DNA of 64,000 nt, taken from contig JBJXEW010000044.1 in assembly GCA_046156035.1 (NCBI GenBank), positions 1 through 64,000 on the forward strand. Direction: 5' to 3'. The position numbers and the translations under genes are program-made. The stretch is from JAEUIX01 sp046156035 (GTDB lineage: Bacteria > Planctomycetota > Phycisphaerae > Phycisphaerales > UBA1924). The notes under the pieces are model-generated. The model ran no database searches and was not told the origin of the DNA. It saw only the letters and a list, made by a program, of their open reading frames with translations. This document shows, piece by piece, positions 17,722 through 26,794 of this stretch; the first letter of the stretch is position 1, and each line of letters opens with the position of its first letter.

Positions 17722-19287
17722 TCATGCCGGGAGCGCGGCAGCGGTGGCCTGGATGAGCGACCACGCCTCGCGCACGTGCTGCTCTTGCGTGAAGGTGCCT
17801 CCGATGGCCATGCGGAGGACATAGCGCGGGTGCGCCGAGCCGGCGGCGGGCGGGAGCATGGCGTGGCTGAGGGCGATTCTGCCGGAGGCGTTGAGGCGGG
17901 CGAGGAGTTCTCGCGAGCGGCGGTCGTCGCCGTTGGGCTCGCGCAGGTTGAAGCAGATGAGCGTGAGGCCGCAGCCGCGCGGGACGGGGAGGTGGAAGCG
18001 GGGGTCCGCGGCAACGAGCGACTCGAAGAGCGCGGCGATACGGACGTGCTCGCGGATGAAGGCGCGCAGACCTTCAAGGCCGTAGGCGCGCAGGACAAAC
18101 CAGAGTTTGAGGGCGCGGAAGCGGCGGCCCAGGGGCACCTGCCAGTCGCGGTAGTCCCAGACGGCCCCGGCATCGCTGGCGGGGTTCTTGAGGTACTCGG
18201 GTGAGACGTTGAGGGAGGCGGTGAGGGCTCTGCGGTCGCGTGTCCACATGAGGCCGCAATCGAAGTTGGTGAGGAGCCACTTGTGGGGGTTGGTGGAGAA
18301 GGAGTCGGCGTGCTCGATGCCGGTGAGGAGGGCGCGGTGTTCCGCGCAGATGCACGCGGAGGCCGCGAAGGCGGAATCAACGTGGAGCCAGGCGTGGTGG
18401 TGGCGGGCGAGTGGGCCGATGGCGGTGAGGTCGTCTGCAGCGCAACTGGCGGTGGTGCCGACGGTGGCGCAGATGAAGAGGGGGACGCGACCGGCGGCGT
18501 GGTCTTCGTGCATGGCGTCGGCGAGCGCGGCGGTGTTCATGCGGCCGTGGTCGTCGGTGGGGATGAGACGGATGAGCGAGCCGTGGTGGCCCCACGCGGC
18601 CGATTGGCCCGTGCCCGGCGGCGCATCGATGAGGCCGGTGATGAGCGCGGCCTTGACGACGGACGAGTGGGCCTGCGTGGAGGTGTAGACGACCGGAGCG
18701 CCCGTGCGGCCTGCGGCGCGGGCGCGGTGGCGGGCGGCGACGAGGGCCACCAGCGCGGCCTCGCTGGCGGTGCCCTGGATGACGCCGCCGCCGTTGGGGG
18801 AGGTGGAGAGGAAGGCCGCGGGCAGGGTGAGCGCGCCGGCCATCCAGTCGAGCATCCGCGTTTCGAGTTCGGTGGCGGCGGGGCTGGTGGACCAGAGAAA
18901 GCCGTTCTGGCCGAGGCCCGCGGCGAGCAGGTCGGCAAGGACCGCGGGCGGGGAGATGTTGGCGGGGAAGTACGCGAAGTAGGAGGGGTGCTGCCAGTGC
19001 GTGAGGGCATCGGGCAGGAGCGCGCCGGCATCGGCGAGGATGCGGTCGAAGGGTTCGGCGGCTTCGGGGGCACGCGTGGGGAGGCGGGCGGCAAACTGGC
19101 CGGGCGCGACGCGCGGGGCCACGGGGAGCGCGGGGTCGGCAGCGCGCAGGCGCTGCCAGTAGGCGGTGATGTGCGCGAGCACATCGCGGCCGGCGGCCTC
19201 GAACGCCGCGTCGGACATGTGGGGGTTGGGGGGCGAGGGGGGGGCTGGAATGACAGGGGGGGCGGGCTTGGGCATGGCGAAGATCAT
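17722..19287 (-). CDS. Pyridoxal-phosphate-dependent decarboxylase (group II, aromatic-L-amino-acid decarboxylase-like)
   Basis: Up to 521 residues. Group II decarboxylase features are clear: HPSYFAYFPAN and GFLWSTSPAATELE at the N-terminus, SPNGGGVIQGTASEA, the cofactor-binding HVDSAFAASA and the Schiff-base lysine in FSTNPHKWLLTNFDCG. The family decarboxylates aromatic or related amino acids to amines; the substrate cannot be read from sequence. The frame opens at 19287, but family proteins normally begin close to the FEAAGRDVLAHI helix, so the ATG at 19218 is a good alternative and the Pro-rich start may be spurious. Confidence 0.9.
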   Translation of the reverse strand: MIFAMPKPAPPVIPAPPSPPNPHMSDAAFEAAGRDVLAHITAYWQRLRAADPALPVAPRVAPGQFAARLPTRAPEAAEPFDRILADAGALLPDALTHWQHPSYFAYFPANISPPAVLADLLAAGLGQNGFLWSTSPAATELETRMLDWMAGALTLPAAFLSTSPNGGGVIQGTASEAALVALVAARHRARAAGRTGAPVVYTSTQAHSSVVKAALITGLIDAPPGTGQSAAWGHHGSLIRLIPTDDHGRMNTAALADAMHEDHAAGRVPLFICATVGTTASCAADDLTAIGPLARHHHAWLHVDSAFAASACICAEHRALLTGIEHADSFSTNPHKWLLTNFDCGLMWTRDRRALTASLNVSPEYLKNPASDAGAVWDYRDWQVPLGRRFRALKLWFVLRAYGLEGLRAFIREHVRIAALFESLVAADPRFHLPVPRGCGLTLICFNLREPNGDDRRSRELLARLNASGRIALSHAMLPPAAGSAHPRYVLRMAIGGTFTQEQHVREAWSLIQATAAALPA

Positions 19288-19332
19288 TCGCCGGCCTGGA
19301 GCGCGCGTGGGGGGGGTGGGGTCCGGGTGATC

Positions 19333-19785
19333 TCAGCAGATCTCGTCGGAGTAGTAGACCGTGATGAAGTCGCCGATGTCGTCCGGGTTGGACTGACCGT
19401 CGCCGTTCCAGTCGATGCGGCTGTCGCCGCCCATGAAATAGATGGTGATGTAGTCGCCCAGATCGTCGGGGTTCAATGATCCGTCGCCGTTGAAGTCGCT
19501 GCGGCAGAAGAAGTCAACGCCGCTCCAGTAGCCGGGCGCCACCACGGTGACCTGGGGGCCGCTGGAGTATGGCACGGGCGTGCCGACGGCGCTGGTGGTG
19601 GCGAAGATCTGGCCGATCGTGCCCTCGATCTCGTAGAGACCGGCGGAGGATGCGCCGCCGCCGTTGGCCATGACGCTGGGCTCGACGGTGTGGGCCGGGG
19701 GCGGATCGGCCAGGGCGGGCGAGAGCACCGCGAGGGCGAGCGCGGCGGCGGTTGACGTGCACAGGTTGCGGAGGGTGTGGTTCAT
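19333..19785 (-). CDS. Secreted GC-type dockerin-like protein
   Basis: 150 residues with a signal peptide (ending SPALA). A short beta-type domain follows (GLYEIEGTIGQIF, then VTVVAPGYWSGVDFFC), a pattern common in Phycisphaerales proteins. Two Ca-binding-type repeats close the protein: DFNGDGSLNPDDLGDYIT and DWNGDGQSNPDDIGDFIT, ending SDEIC. Such tails are thought to anchor or sort secreted proteins (inference). It lies 40 bp after the collagen-like gene and is probably cotranscribed. Confidence 0.85.
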   Translation of the reverse strand: MNHTLRNLCTSTAAALALAVLSPALADPPPAHTVEPSVMANGGGASSAGLYEIEGTIGQIFATTSAVGTPVPYSSGPQVTVVAPGYWSGVDFFCRSDFNGDGSLNPDDLGDYITIYFMGGDSRIDWNGDGQSNPDDIGDFITVYYSDEIC

Positions 19786-19825
19786 GCGGTGATCCTTCAG
19801 GGTGTTGGAGGGTGGCCGAGAGGGA

Positions 19826-22171
19826 TCACATGTCGCTGGAGTAGTCGAGGGCGATGCCGTAGATGTACATGTTGCCGGAGTTCGGGTCGGAGCCGCTCGC
19901 GCCGTTGCGGCCGATGGAGAGGATGATGGTGTCGCCGGGTGCCCACGCGGTGGGGGTGTTGTCGTAGTTCTCGCTGCCCTCGGGGAGGGTCTGGGCGACG
20001 ATCGCGCCCTGGGCGGGGTTGATCGAATCCATCGCGTTGGCGGAGGCACCCGAGGCGTTGCGGAAGTTGTAACGGAAGACCACCGCGCTGGTGGTGCTGG
20101 TGATGTTGGTGATGTGGGTGAAGCCGACATCGCAATCGACCTGGCGGCTGGCGGCACCCTCATCCGTGGCCCAGTAGACGGTGACCTTGGGGATGCCCTG
20201 GCCGGCGACGAAATCGGAGGGCACCGTGAAGACGGTGGTGACGACGTTGGTGGCGTTGTTGCCCAGCGCGGGTGCCGCGGCCTGGTTGCGGGTGATGCCG
20301 GTGGAGAAGTTGGCCGTGCCGCTGCCGGTGCCGCTGCCAGCGAATGAGCCGCCGGCGATGACGACGCGGCGCGTGCGGTTGGCGATCTGGGCGTTGGTGA
20401 TGCCGTTGGCCTGAACGGAGACGGTTTGAGTGCCGCCGTCGTAGGCGAGGGGAGCGGTGGCGACGACGACACCGGCGGGGCCGGTGGCACCCGTTGCGCC
20501 GGGCGCGCCTTGCGGGCCTGTGGCACCGGTTGGACCCTGTGGACCGGTCGCGCCGTCATTGCCTGCGGGACCCTGGGGACCGATGGGGCCCGTAGCACCG
20601 TCGGCACCGTTGGTGCCGGGCGCGCCGTCGTTACCAGCGGGACCTTGGGGGCCAGTTGCACCATCAACGCCGGCGGGGCCTTGTGGGCCGATGGGGCCCA
20701 TTGCGCCGTCAGCACCCGTAGCACCTTGCGGCCCGATGGGACCGACGGGGCCCATTGCGCCGTCAGTACCAGCGGGGCCTTGCGGGCCAGCGGGGCCCAT
20801 TGCGCCGTCCATGCCATTCATGCCCGGAGCGCCGTCGTTGCCTGCGGGGCCTTGGGGACCGATGGGTCCCGTCGCGCCGTCTGCGCCGGTGGTGCCCGGA
20901 GCGCCCTGCGGGCCGGTCGCACCGATAGGCCCCTGTGGACCGGTCGCGCCCTGCGGACCGGTGGGGCCCTCCGGGCCAATGGGGCCCATTGCGCCGTCCA
21001 CGCCATTCATACCCGGAGCGCCGTCGTTACCAGCGGGACCCTGTGGGCCCACTGCGCCGTCAGCACCAGTGGGGCCTTGCGGGCCAGCGGGGCCCATTGC
21101 GCCGTCCACGCCATTCATGCCCGGAGCGCCGTCGTTGCCAGCGGGACCCTGGGGACCGACGGGGCCAGTTGCGCCGTCAGCACCGTTGGTGCCGGGAGCG
21201 CCGTCATTGCCTGCTGGGCCTTGGGGACCGATGGGTCCCGTTGCGCCGTCGGCACCGTTGGTGCCGGGAGCGCCCTGCGGGCCTGTCGCACCGGTAGGCC
21301 CCTGTGGACCGGTCGCGCCCTGCGGACCGGTGGGGCCCTCCGGGCCAATGGGGCCCATTGCGCCGTCCACGCCATTCATGCCCGGAGCACCGTCGTTGCC
21401 AGCGGGACCTTGGGGACCCACTGCGCCGTCAGCACCCGTAGCACCTTGCGGCCCGATGGGACCGACGGGGCCAGTTGCGCCGTCAGCACCAGCGGGACCT
21501 TGGGGCCCAGTTGCACCATCAACGCCGGCGGGGCCTTGTGGGCCGATGGGGCCCGTCGCGCCATCTGCACCGTTGGTGCCCGGCGCGCCGTCATTGCCTG
21601 CGGGCCCCTGCGGACCGATGGGTCCCGTCGCGCCGTCGGCACCATTGCTGCCCGGAGCGCCGTCGTTGCCCGGCGCGCCTTGCGGGCCCGCGGGGCCGGT
21701 GGCACCCGTCGCTCCCTGCGGGCCGGTGGGGCCGATGGGGCCTGTTGGCCCAGCCGGACCGGTTGTGCCGTTAAGGGCGAAGAGTGCGTAGGGCGCGGCG
21801 ATGAGTTGCTGGCGCGGCGTGAGCGCGAGGAACGGGTCCATGCTGCCCGCGGGGTCGCGCACGGAGAGTTGCAGCCAGCGCGTGTCCCCGTTGAAGGGCA
21901 GAGCGCCGAAGTCCAGCGACACGGTGAACCGGCCGTCGACGATGGCGACGTTGGAGGCCGTGAGGGTGGGGCCGACCTGCGTGCCGAAGACCGTGTCGTC
22001 AAAGAGCCTGAACTCGAGGTCCACGTTGCCCGCCACGGGCGCGCCGCCGTAACGGAGTTGGCCCTGGTAACTGAACGTGGTGCCCACGGGTGTGGCGAGC
22101 ACGCGGCTTGCCGGCAGCGTGGTTCCACACAGCGCGGCGAGGGCAGCGACGGCGAGCAGGGGGCAACGCAT
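19826..22171 (-). CDS. Secreted collagen-like (Gly-X-Y) protein, 781 residues
   Basis: A signal peptide (ending VLATP) is followed by a beta-rich N-terminal domain of about 100 residues (FSYQGQLRYGGAPVAGNVDL, WLQLSVRDPAG, LTPRQQLIAAPYALFAL). Residues 135-567 are an unbroken run of about 144 Gly-X-Y triplets rich in GPQGPAG, GNDGAPG and GADGATG. A 214-residue C-terminal domain with VTVYWATDEG and GDTIILSIGRNG follows and could be the trimerising head. This layout fits bacterial collagens and exosporium- or fibre-type surface proteins. Few Lys residues are visible in the collagen part. The downstream dockerin-tailed gene suggests a shared extracellular structure (inference). Confidence 0.9.
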   Translation of the reverse strand: MRCPLLAVAALAALCGTTLPASRVLATPVGTTFSYQGQLRYGGAPVAGNVDLEFRLFDDTVFGTQVGPTLTASNVAIVDGRFTVSLDFGALPFNGDTRWLQLSVRDPAGSMDPFLALTPRQQLIAAPYALFALNGTTGPAGPTGPIGPTGPQGATGATGPAGPQGAPGNDGAPGSNGADGATGPIGPQGPAGNDGAPGTNGADGATGPIGPQGPAGVDGATGPQGPAGADGATGPVGPIGPQGATGADGAVGPQGPAGNDGAPGMNGVDGAMGPIGPEGPTGPQGATGPQGPTGATGPQGAPGTNGADGATGPIGPQGPAGNDGAPGTNGADGATGPVGPQGPAGNDGAPGMNGVDGAMGPAGPQGPTGADGAVGPQGPAGNDGAPGMNGVDGAMGPIGPEGPTGPQGATGPQGPIGATGPQGAPGTTGADGATGPIGPQGPAGNDGAPGMNGMDGAMGPAGPQGPAGTDGAMGPVGPIGPQGATGADGAMGPIGPQGPAGVDGATGPQGPAGNDGAPGTNGADGATGPIGPQGPAGNDGATGPQGPTGATGPQGAPGATGATGPAGVVVATAPLAYDGGTQTVSVQANGITNAQIANRTRRVVIAGGSFAGSGTGSGTANFSTGITRNQAAAPALGNNATNVVTTVFTVPSDFVAGQGIPKVTVYWATDEGAASRQVDCDVGFTHITNITSTTSAVVFRYNFRNASGASANAMDSINPAQGAIVAQTLPEGSENYDNTPTAWAPGDTIILSIGRNGASGSDPNSGNMYIYGIALDYSSDM
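20471..21769 (-). repeat. Collagen-encoding tandem repeat tract
   Basis: About 1.3 kb of nine-base-periodic GC-rich repeats encodes the Gly-X-Y region. Larger repeated blocks encode PAGNDGAPGTNGADGATGPI with small changes. The antisense strand is also free of stops over this tract, which explains two long plus-strand shadow frames. Confidence 0.9.
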
Positions 22172-22488
22172 GGGCTCTTTCCTTGTCTTTGATCGGGCCA
22201 CGAGAGGGACAGGCGGGGGCTTGCCGCGCACGGCGATGCGCCATCGCCGCCCGGTGGCGCACCCACCATGCACAGAGACTACAGCGCCCTCGGGGACAAA
22301 CAAGCGGCAGGGTGCCGCGGCTGCCAAAATGGACGTGGTCTGCGCGGACGATCGGTCCTTGTCCGGGGGGCGTGCGGGGCCCGAGGCGCGTGGATGGGGC
22401 CAGAATGAAACAGCCCCGCGCGGCCGGGGCTGAGGGTGAAGCGTGTACCCGTCGGTCTACGGGCGGCGTGGTCTTGAACCGCCGGACC
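22172..22488. other. Intergenic region upstream of the collagen-like gene
   Basis: No gene is seen in 317 bp. It should hold the collagen gene promoter, for which no clear boxes were found, and a weak terminator-like hairpin for the upstream minus-strand gene. Confidence 0.45.
22406..22432 (-). terminator. Weak terminator-like hairpin
   Basis: On the minus strand, AGCCCCG and CGGGGCT form a 7-bp stem followed by GTTTCATT. It lies just after the stop of the ClpP-like gene; the T tract is poor. Confidence 0.4.
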
Positions 22489-23637
22489 CTACTTGGACTT
22501 CTTGAGGAGGTCCTTGAGCAGTTCGTCCTGCGTGCGGAACCACTCGGCCGAAGCGCCGGCCATGAGGGCAACGTTGTCGTTGAGTTTTTTGACCTGCTTC
22601 ATTTCTTCGAGGTAGCGGCGGGCCACGCCGACCTCGGCCTTGCGGCGGCTGTCCTGGAGCGCAGTCGCGCCGGCGACGCACATGGTGTACTTCTGGTGGA
22701 TGGTGCCGAACTTCTTCTCGGCGCGGTCGTTGTCGCGCATGTTCTTGTCGATGAACTCGCTCGCCTCCTTGCCGGCCCACTCCACTTCGCCCAGGCCCAT
22801 GACCTTGACGAGTTCCTCCTTGGTGGCGGCGGTGCCCAGCGAGAAGCGGATCTTGAGGGCGTCGTCGGCGTTGAGGGTGAGGACGCGCTTCTCGGGGTTG
22901 ATGACGTACTTGCCCGAGGTGCTTTGCAGGAAGGTGACGTTGCCGTCGTCGTCGATGTCGGCGGAGAGGGGTTCCTGGATCTGCATGGCGCGCATGATCT
23001 TGGGGTCGCGCCCGGCCAGCGCGGACATCTTCTCCATGTAGTAGAGCACGTCGGACAGGCGGTCGTCCTTGATGGCCTGCAGGTCGCCGCTCCAGCCCGT
23101 GCAGGCACCCAGGTTGCCCTCGGGCATGAAGTAGAACTCGCGCAGGTTGTAGGGCGACATGGCCGCCGCGGAGATGGCGGACTCCACCCAGCCCACCGTG
23201 CGGAACCTGGGCTTGTATTTCTTCTCGAAGACATCGTTGAACCGGGAGAGTTCGAGGAGCATGCCGCCGCCGGAGTTGATGCGCACGATCACGACATCGA
23301 CGTTGTCCTTCTCAAGCAGCGGGACGGCCTTGTCCCACGCCGCGGCGTTGATGACGGTGCCGACCATGCTGCCGACCACGCCCTGCCAGTCGCTGGGGGG
23401 GCCGAAGTTGAGGATGGCGACGCGCGTGACGCCGGGGGTGCGGGGCTTCTTGGGCGCCGCCCGCTTCTCCGCATCACGCTCGTCCGCTTCGGACTGCCGG
23501 GTCGGGTCCGGGATGACCATGTCGGGCTGGACAGCGGCGAGCGGTGCGGGCGCCGCCACGCGTGCGGGAGCGCCCTGGGCGGTGATGGCGACGGAGCCGA
23601 TCAGGCCGAGGAGGGCGAGGCGGAGAAGGTTCTTCAT
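22489..23637 (-). CDS. Exported ClpP/crotonase-fold protein, putative serine protease (paralog 1)
   Basis: 382 residues with a signal peptide (ending AQGA). The middle resembles the ClpP/NfeD-like membrane serine protease fold: VDVVIVRINSGGGMLLELS, then VGWVESAISAAAMSPYN. The Ser within SAISAAAM stands where the nucleophile of NfeD-type proteases lies, and FMPEGNLGACTGW may correspond to the next strand and turn. The C-terminal part is helical and charged. I infer a periplasmic protease or degenerate relative; no exact family is assigned. A paralog lies 73 bp upstream on the same strand, so the pair is likely one operon. Confidence 0.6.
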   Translation of the reverse strand: MKNLLRLALLGLIGSVAITAQGAPARVAAPAPLAAVQPDMVIPDPTRQSEADERDAEKRAAPKKPRTPGVTRVAILNFGPPSDWQGVVGSMVGTVINAAAWDKAVPLLEKDNVDVVIVRINSGGGMLLELSRFNDVFEKKYKPRFRTVGWVESAISAAAMSPYNLREFYFMPEGNLGACTGWSGDLQAIKDDRLSDVLYYMEKMSALAGRDPKIMRAMQIQEPLSADIDDDGNVTFLQSTSGKYVINPEKRVLTLNADDALKIRFSLGTAATKEELVKVMGLGEVEWAGKEASEFIDKNMRDNDRAEKKFGTIHQKYTMCVAGATALQDSRRKAEVGVARRYLEEMKQVKKLNDNVALMAGASAEWFRTQDELLKDLLKKSK

Positions 23638-23710
23638 GGCGAGAACTCCTTGGGGAGCGAGAGGATGCGTGGGAGGCGGGTGCGGAACGAAAGGGGTGCG
23701 GATGCGCGGC

Positions 23711-24928
23711 CTACTTGACCTTGTCCAGGCGCATCTGCTGCTGGATCTGGGCGGTCATGCGGTCGATCTCGTTCTCCCACCCGTCGGGCGAGCCCTGGAT
23801 GGTGCGAGGGTTGATGGATTCCTTGTACTTGCGCAGGAGGTCGGTGATGTTGCGGAGGAGGCCCAGTTTCTTGCCGCGGGCCTTGTTGCGTTCGGCCGGG
23901 TCCGCGCCGGAAACCTCGGTTTCGTTGAAGGCCTTCCAGTACCTGGCGAAACTGGCCTCGGCCTCGGCGACATCGTCGGACCAGTTGTTGAAGATGGATT
24001 CAGCCTTGGCCTTGACGACGGTGTGGTTGCGAGCGATGCCCAGTTCGGAGAGCAGTTCGTCCATGGTGTCGACGGTGCCCTTGGAGACACCCAGCGCGAG
24101 GGCGTCGCGGGCGTTGAGGGTGAGCACGGCCTTGCCCTTGCCCCGGATGATGTTCTCGTAGGTGTCCTTGTTCTCGTCCTTCGAGCCGTCGATGGTGAGC
24201 ACGACGAGGCCCTCTTCGTCTTCGCGCAGGACGGCCTTGCCGCCGACGAGGTCGTAGGAGAGGATGACCTCGGAGCGGCTCATGCCGCGGATGATGCGGG
24301 GGTCGTAGCCGCCCTTGATGGCCAGGCCCTCGGCGCGGCCGAGGCGGAGGGAATACTGCTTCTCGCGCACGACCTCGTCGCCGCGCCCGTCGAAGGCTTT
24401 TTCGAGATAGCCGATGCCGCCGTGGAGCGCGTCGGAGTGGTAGTAGATGGTGGGGCTGATGAACGGGAGGAAGGCGGGCCCGCCCAGGGCCTTCTTCACC
24501 CACATGATGAGTTGCGGCTTCTTCGTCCAGGTGGCGTCGTCGCGGATGTCGTCGGTCAGCAGCACGCCCAGTTCGCGCACGGTCTCCAGTTGGTTGTAGG
24601 CGTTGCCGCCCGTGGCGTTGGCGCTGTCCTGCACCTTGCGGCCGCCGAAGGAGAAGTCGAAATCGACCACGCAGATGAGGTAGTCGGGCTGGGCCTTCCT
24701 GGCGTCGTCAAGCACGCGCTTGAGCGGCGTGGCCGAGACGACGCGCCCGATCTCGCCCTTCATCGGGATGACGTAGACGGCCTTGGTCTCGATCTTCTCG
24801 ACGGCCTCGGTCGGGCTCGCCGGTTGGGCGGGTGCCGGTGCCGCTGCGGGGGCCTGGGCGTGCGCAACGGCGGCGGCCGTGAGGGTGGCCGCGGCGGCGA
24901 AAAGGCGGAGGGACGAGCGGGTGTTCAT
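23711..24928 (-). CDS. Exported ClpP/crotonase-like protein lacking the Ser (paralog 2)
   Basis: 405 residues with a signal peptide (ending AVAHAQ). It shares the layout of its downstream neighbour: PDYLICVVDFDFSFGG, then LIMWVKKALGGPAFLPFIS, then SVLTL-type strand AVLTLNARDALALGVSKGT matching RVLTLNADDALKIRFSLGT in paralog 1. The likely nucleophile position (AISAA in paralog 1) reads ALGGPAF here, without Ser. It may be a non-catalytic partner of paralog 1 (inference). ATG at 24928 starts the signal peptide. Confidence 0.6.
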   Translation of the reverse strand: MNTRSSLRLFAAAATLTAAAVAHAQAPAAAPAPAQPASPTEAVEKIETKAVYVIPMKGEIGRVVSATPLKRVLDDARKAQPDYLICVVDFDFSFGGRKVQDSANATGGNAYNQLETVRELGVLLTDDIRDDATWTKKPQLIMWVKKALGGPAFLPFISPTIYYHSDALHGGIGYLEKAFDGRGDEVVREKQYSLRLGRAEGLAIKGGYDPRIIRGMSRSEVILSYDLVGGKAVLREDEEGLVVLTIDGSKDENKDTYENIIRGKGKAVLTLNARDALALGVSKGTVDTMDELLSELGIARNHTVVKAKAESIFNNWSDDVAEAEASFARYWKAFNETEVSGADPAERNKARGKKLGLLRNITDLLRKYKESINPRTIQGSPDGWENEIDRMTAQIQQQMRLDKVK

Positions 24929-25032
24929 GATGCGGACTCCTCGGCAGGGTCGCGGTGGGGTGAGGTTCTCGGGAACGCCGTCTGTTGAGTTCGCCCAAAG
25001 CGCGCGGGTGGATGGACCGACCGCCCACAAGG

Positions 25033-26388
25033 TTAGACGCTCAGGCGGCGGGCGAGTTCCATTCCGGCTTCGCGGGAGTCGATGCGGCCTTCGAGTTGTG
25101 CGTCGTACAGGCCGTCGAGAAGGGCTTTGAATGCGGGTCCGGGCACCAAACCAATCCCTATCAGGTCATCGCCGGTGATAAGGGGTTCGGGTGCGGGCGG
25201 CGGATGGGCGAAGGGGTCAGGATGCAAGGAGATGGTAAGTTCGGCAAGGCGCGTGGCAACCGCGTTGGCGGTGGGCGTGTCGGCCGGCGTGAGCGTGGCG
25301 AACGCGGAGGCGAAGGCCGGATGATGGGCCGTGCGCTTCTGGAGGGCAACGGAGAGCCCCGGCCACAGGGTGAGCAGGCGAGCGCGGATGGCGAACGTGC
25401 CGCTGAGGAGCGCTGCATCGGCGTTGGAGAGACACAGCGCGGCACGGAGGCGCGCGACGGCCGCGGTCACCGTCGTTTCGTGCATGAGCGCGGCCCGGGC
25501 GGCGGGCGTGGGGGCGCGGTCGAGCGTCCAGGCGGCGAGCGTGGTGGCGAAGGGGGCGCTGGCGGGGAGCGCGGCAAGGGTGGGGGTAGCAGCGGCGCTG
25601 TGCGCCTCGCCCAGCACGGGGGCATCCAGCCAAAGGGACTGGATGAGGTGCGCCGCGCACGTGCGTGCGTCGGGCGGCTGCTCGAACATGCGGCGAAGTT
25701 CTTCGCCGATGCGTTCCTTGCTGACCCCCGCGAGTTGCGCCGCGTGGGCGCGGATGGCCGCGCCGGTCGCGGGCTCGATGGTGAAGCCAAGGCGGGCGGC
25801 GAAGCGCACCGCGCGCAGGGCCCGCAGGTGGTCTTCGGCGAGGCGGGCGTCGGGGTTGCCGACGGCGCGGATGAGTTTGGCGCTCAGGTCGGGCACGCCG
25901 CGCACGAGGTCGATGACGCGGCCTTGCACGCCCGCGGCCCGCTCGGTTTCGCCGGGGGCCTCGAGCGGATCGAGGAAGAGGGCGTTGATGGTGAAGTCGC
26001 GTCGCGCGGCATCGGCGGGCGCGTCAGCGAAGACGACCGAGTCGGGCCGGCGGTTGTCGGCGTAGGGGCCGTCGGAGCGGAAGGTGGCGACCTCGACGGT
26101 GATGAGGCTCGGGCGATCCGCGGGAGCAGGGGCGTGTGCGGGCGGAGCGGGAACGTGAACGAGGGTGACGCCGAACGCCGCGCCGACGTGGTTGGTGCGT
26201 GGGAAGAGTGAGCGGACGCGCTCCGGTGTGGCGTCGGTGGCGATGTCGTAGTCGCTGGGCGCGTGGCCGAGGAGTTCATCGCGCACGCAGCCGCCTGCGA
26301 AGTAGGCGGTGTGGCCCGCCTCGCGCAGCGTGCGCACCACCGATGTGGCGGCGGCGCGGGCGAGCAAGGGGTCGGGTGTGGTGCCCAC
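25033..26388 (-). CDS. CCA tRNA nucleotidyltransferase / poly(A) polymerase family protein
   Basis: 451 residues. Class II nucleotidyltransferase motifs are present: AYFAGGCVRDELLG, DYDIATDATPE with the catalytic Asp pair, RDFTINALFLDP and the template-binding LRALRAVRFAARLGF, then ISKERIGEELRRMF-like VSKERIGEELRRMF. The family adds CCA or A residues to RNA 3' ends. The GTG at 26388 fits best: it begins 20 bp after the stop of the AhpD-like gene and avoids overlap, whereas the open frame continues to 26433. Confidence 0.9.
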   Translation of the reverse strand: MGTTPDPLLARAAATSVVRTLREAGHTAYFAGGCVRDELLGHAPSDYDIATDATPERVRSLFPRTNHVGAAFGVTLVHVPAPPAHAPAPADRPSLITVEVATFRSDGPYADNRRPDSVVFADAPADAARRDFTINALFLDPLEAPGETERAAGVQGRVIDLVRGVPDLSAKLIRAVGNPDARLAEDHLRALRAVRFAARLGFTIEPATGAAIRAHAAQLAGVSKERIGEELRRMFEQPPDARTCAAHLIQSLWLDAPVLGEAHSAAATPTLAALPASAPFATTLAAWTLDRAPTPAARAALMHETTVTAAVARLRAALCLSNADAALLSGTFAIRARLLTLWPGLSVALQKRTAHHPAFASAFATLTPADTPTANAVATRLAELTISLHPDPFAHPPPAPEPLITGDDLIGIGLVPGPAFKALLDGLYDAQLEGRIDSREAGMELARRLSV

Positions 26389-26408
26389 GGGGAGAGGGTA
26401 CCGTGCCC

Positions 26409-26777
26409 TCAGCCGGGCCTGCGGGCGCGGCACTCATCGAGGAAATCGACAGCGCGGCGGAGGTGGGGGATGACGATGGAGCCGCCGACGATGAGGCCCA
26501 CGTCGAGGGTCTCCCAGATCTGTTCGTCGGTGCAGCCCTCGGCCACGCAGCGGTCGATGTGGTACGCCACGCAGTCGTCGCAGCGGAGGACGAGGGAGGC
26601 GACGAGGCCGAGGAGTTCCTTGGTGGGCACGTCGAGCGCGCCAGCCTTGTAGGTGGCGGTGTCGAGCGCGAAGAAGCGGCGCGTGTTGAGCGTGCCGGAA
26701 ACGCGTCCCGGCGCATCGGTCAGGATGCGGTCGTTGAGGCGGGACCGGAAGTTCTGAAACTGCTCGTAGCGGCTCAT
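26409..26777 (-). CDS. Carboxymuconolactone decarboxylase/AhpD-like protein
   Basis: 122 residues. The AhpD-type redox motif CDDCVAYHIDRC is present at about residues 66-77, inside an all-helical fold (KELLGLVASLVLRC before it). Such proteins are small peroxidase-like or decarboxylase-like enzymes; the CxxC and His support a redox role. It lies 17 bp downstream of the last pilus gene and 20 bp upstream of the nucleotidyltransferase, so it may be in the same transcript. Confidence 0.88.
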   Translation of the reverse strand: MSRYEQFQNFRSRLNDRILTDAPGRVSGTLNTRRFFALDTATYKAGALDVPTKELLGLVASLVLRCDDCVAYHIDRCVAEGCTDEQIWETLDVGLIVGGSIVIPHLRRAVDFLDECRARRPG

Positions 26778-26794
26778 GCGCGAGCGTAGGGCCG

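Noticed and set aside
20471..21769. CRISPR array because of the regular repeats
   Set aside because: The repeats are contiguous coding triplets without unique spacers, and no cas gene is present.
20426..22192. Long plus-strand frames opposite the collagen gene, one of which also reads as Gly/Pro repeats
   Set aside because: They mirror the Gly-X-Y codons (GGN CCN is nearly self-complementary). They lack a signal peptide and end domains, while the minus-strand protein has both.
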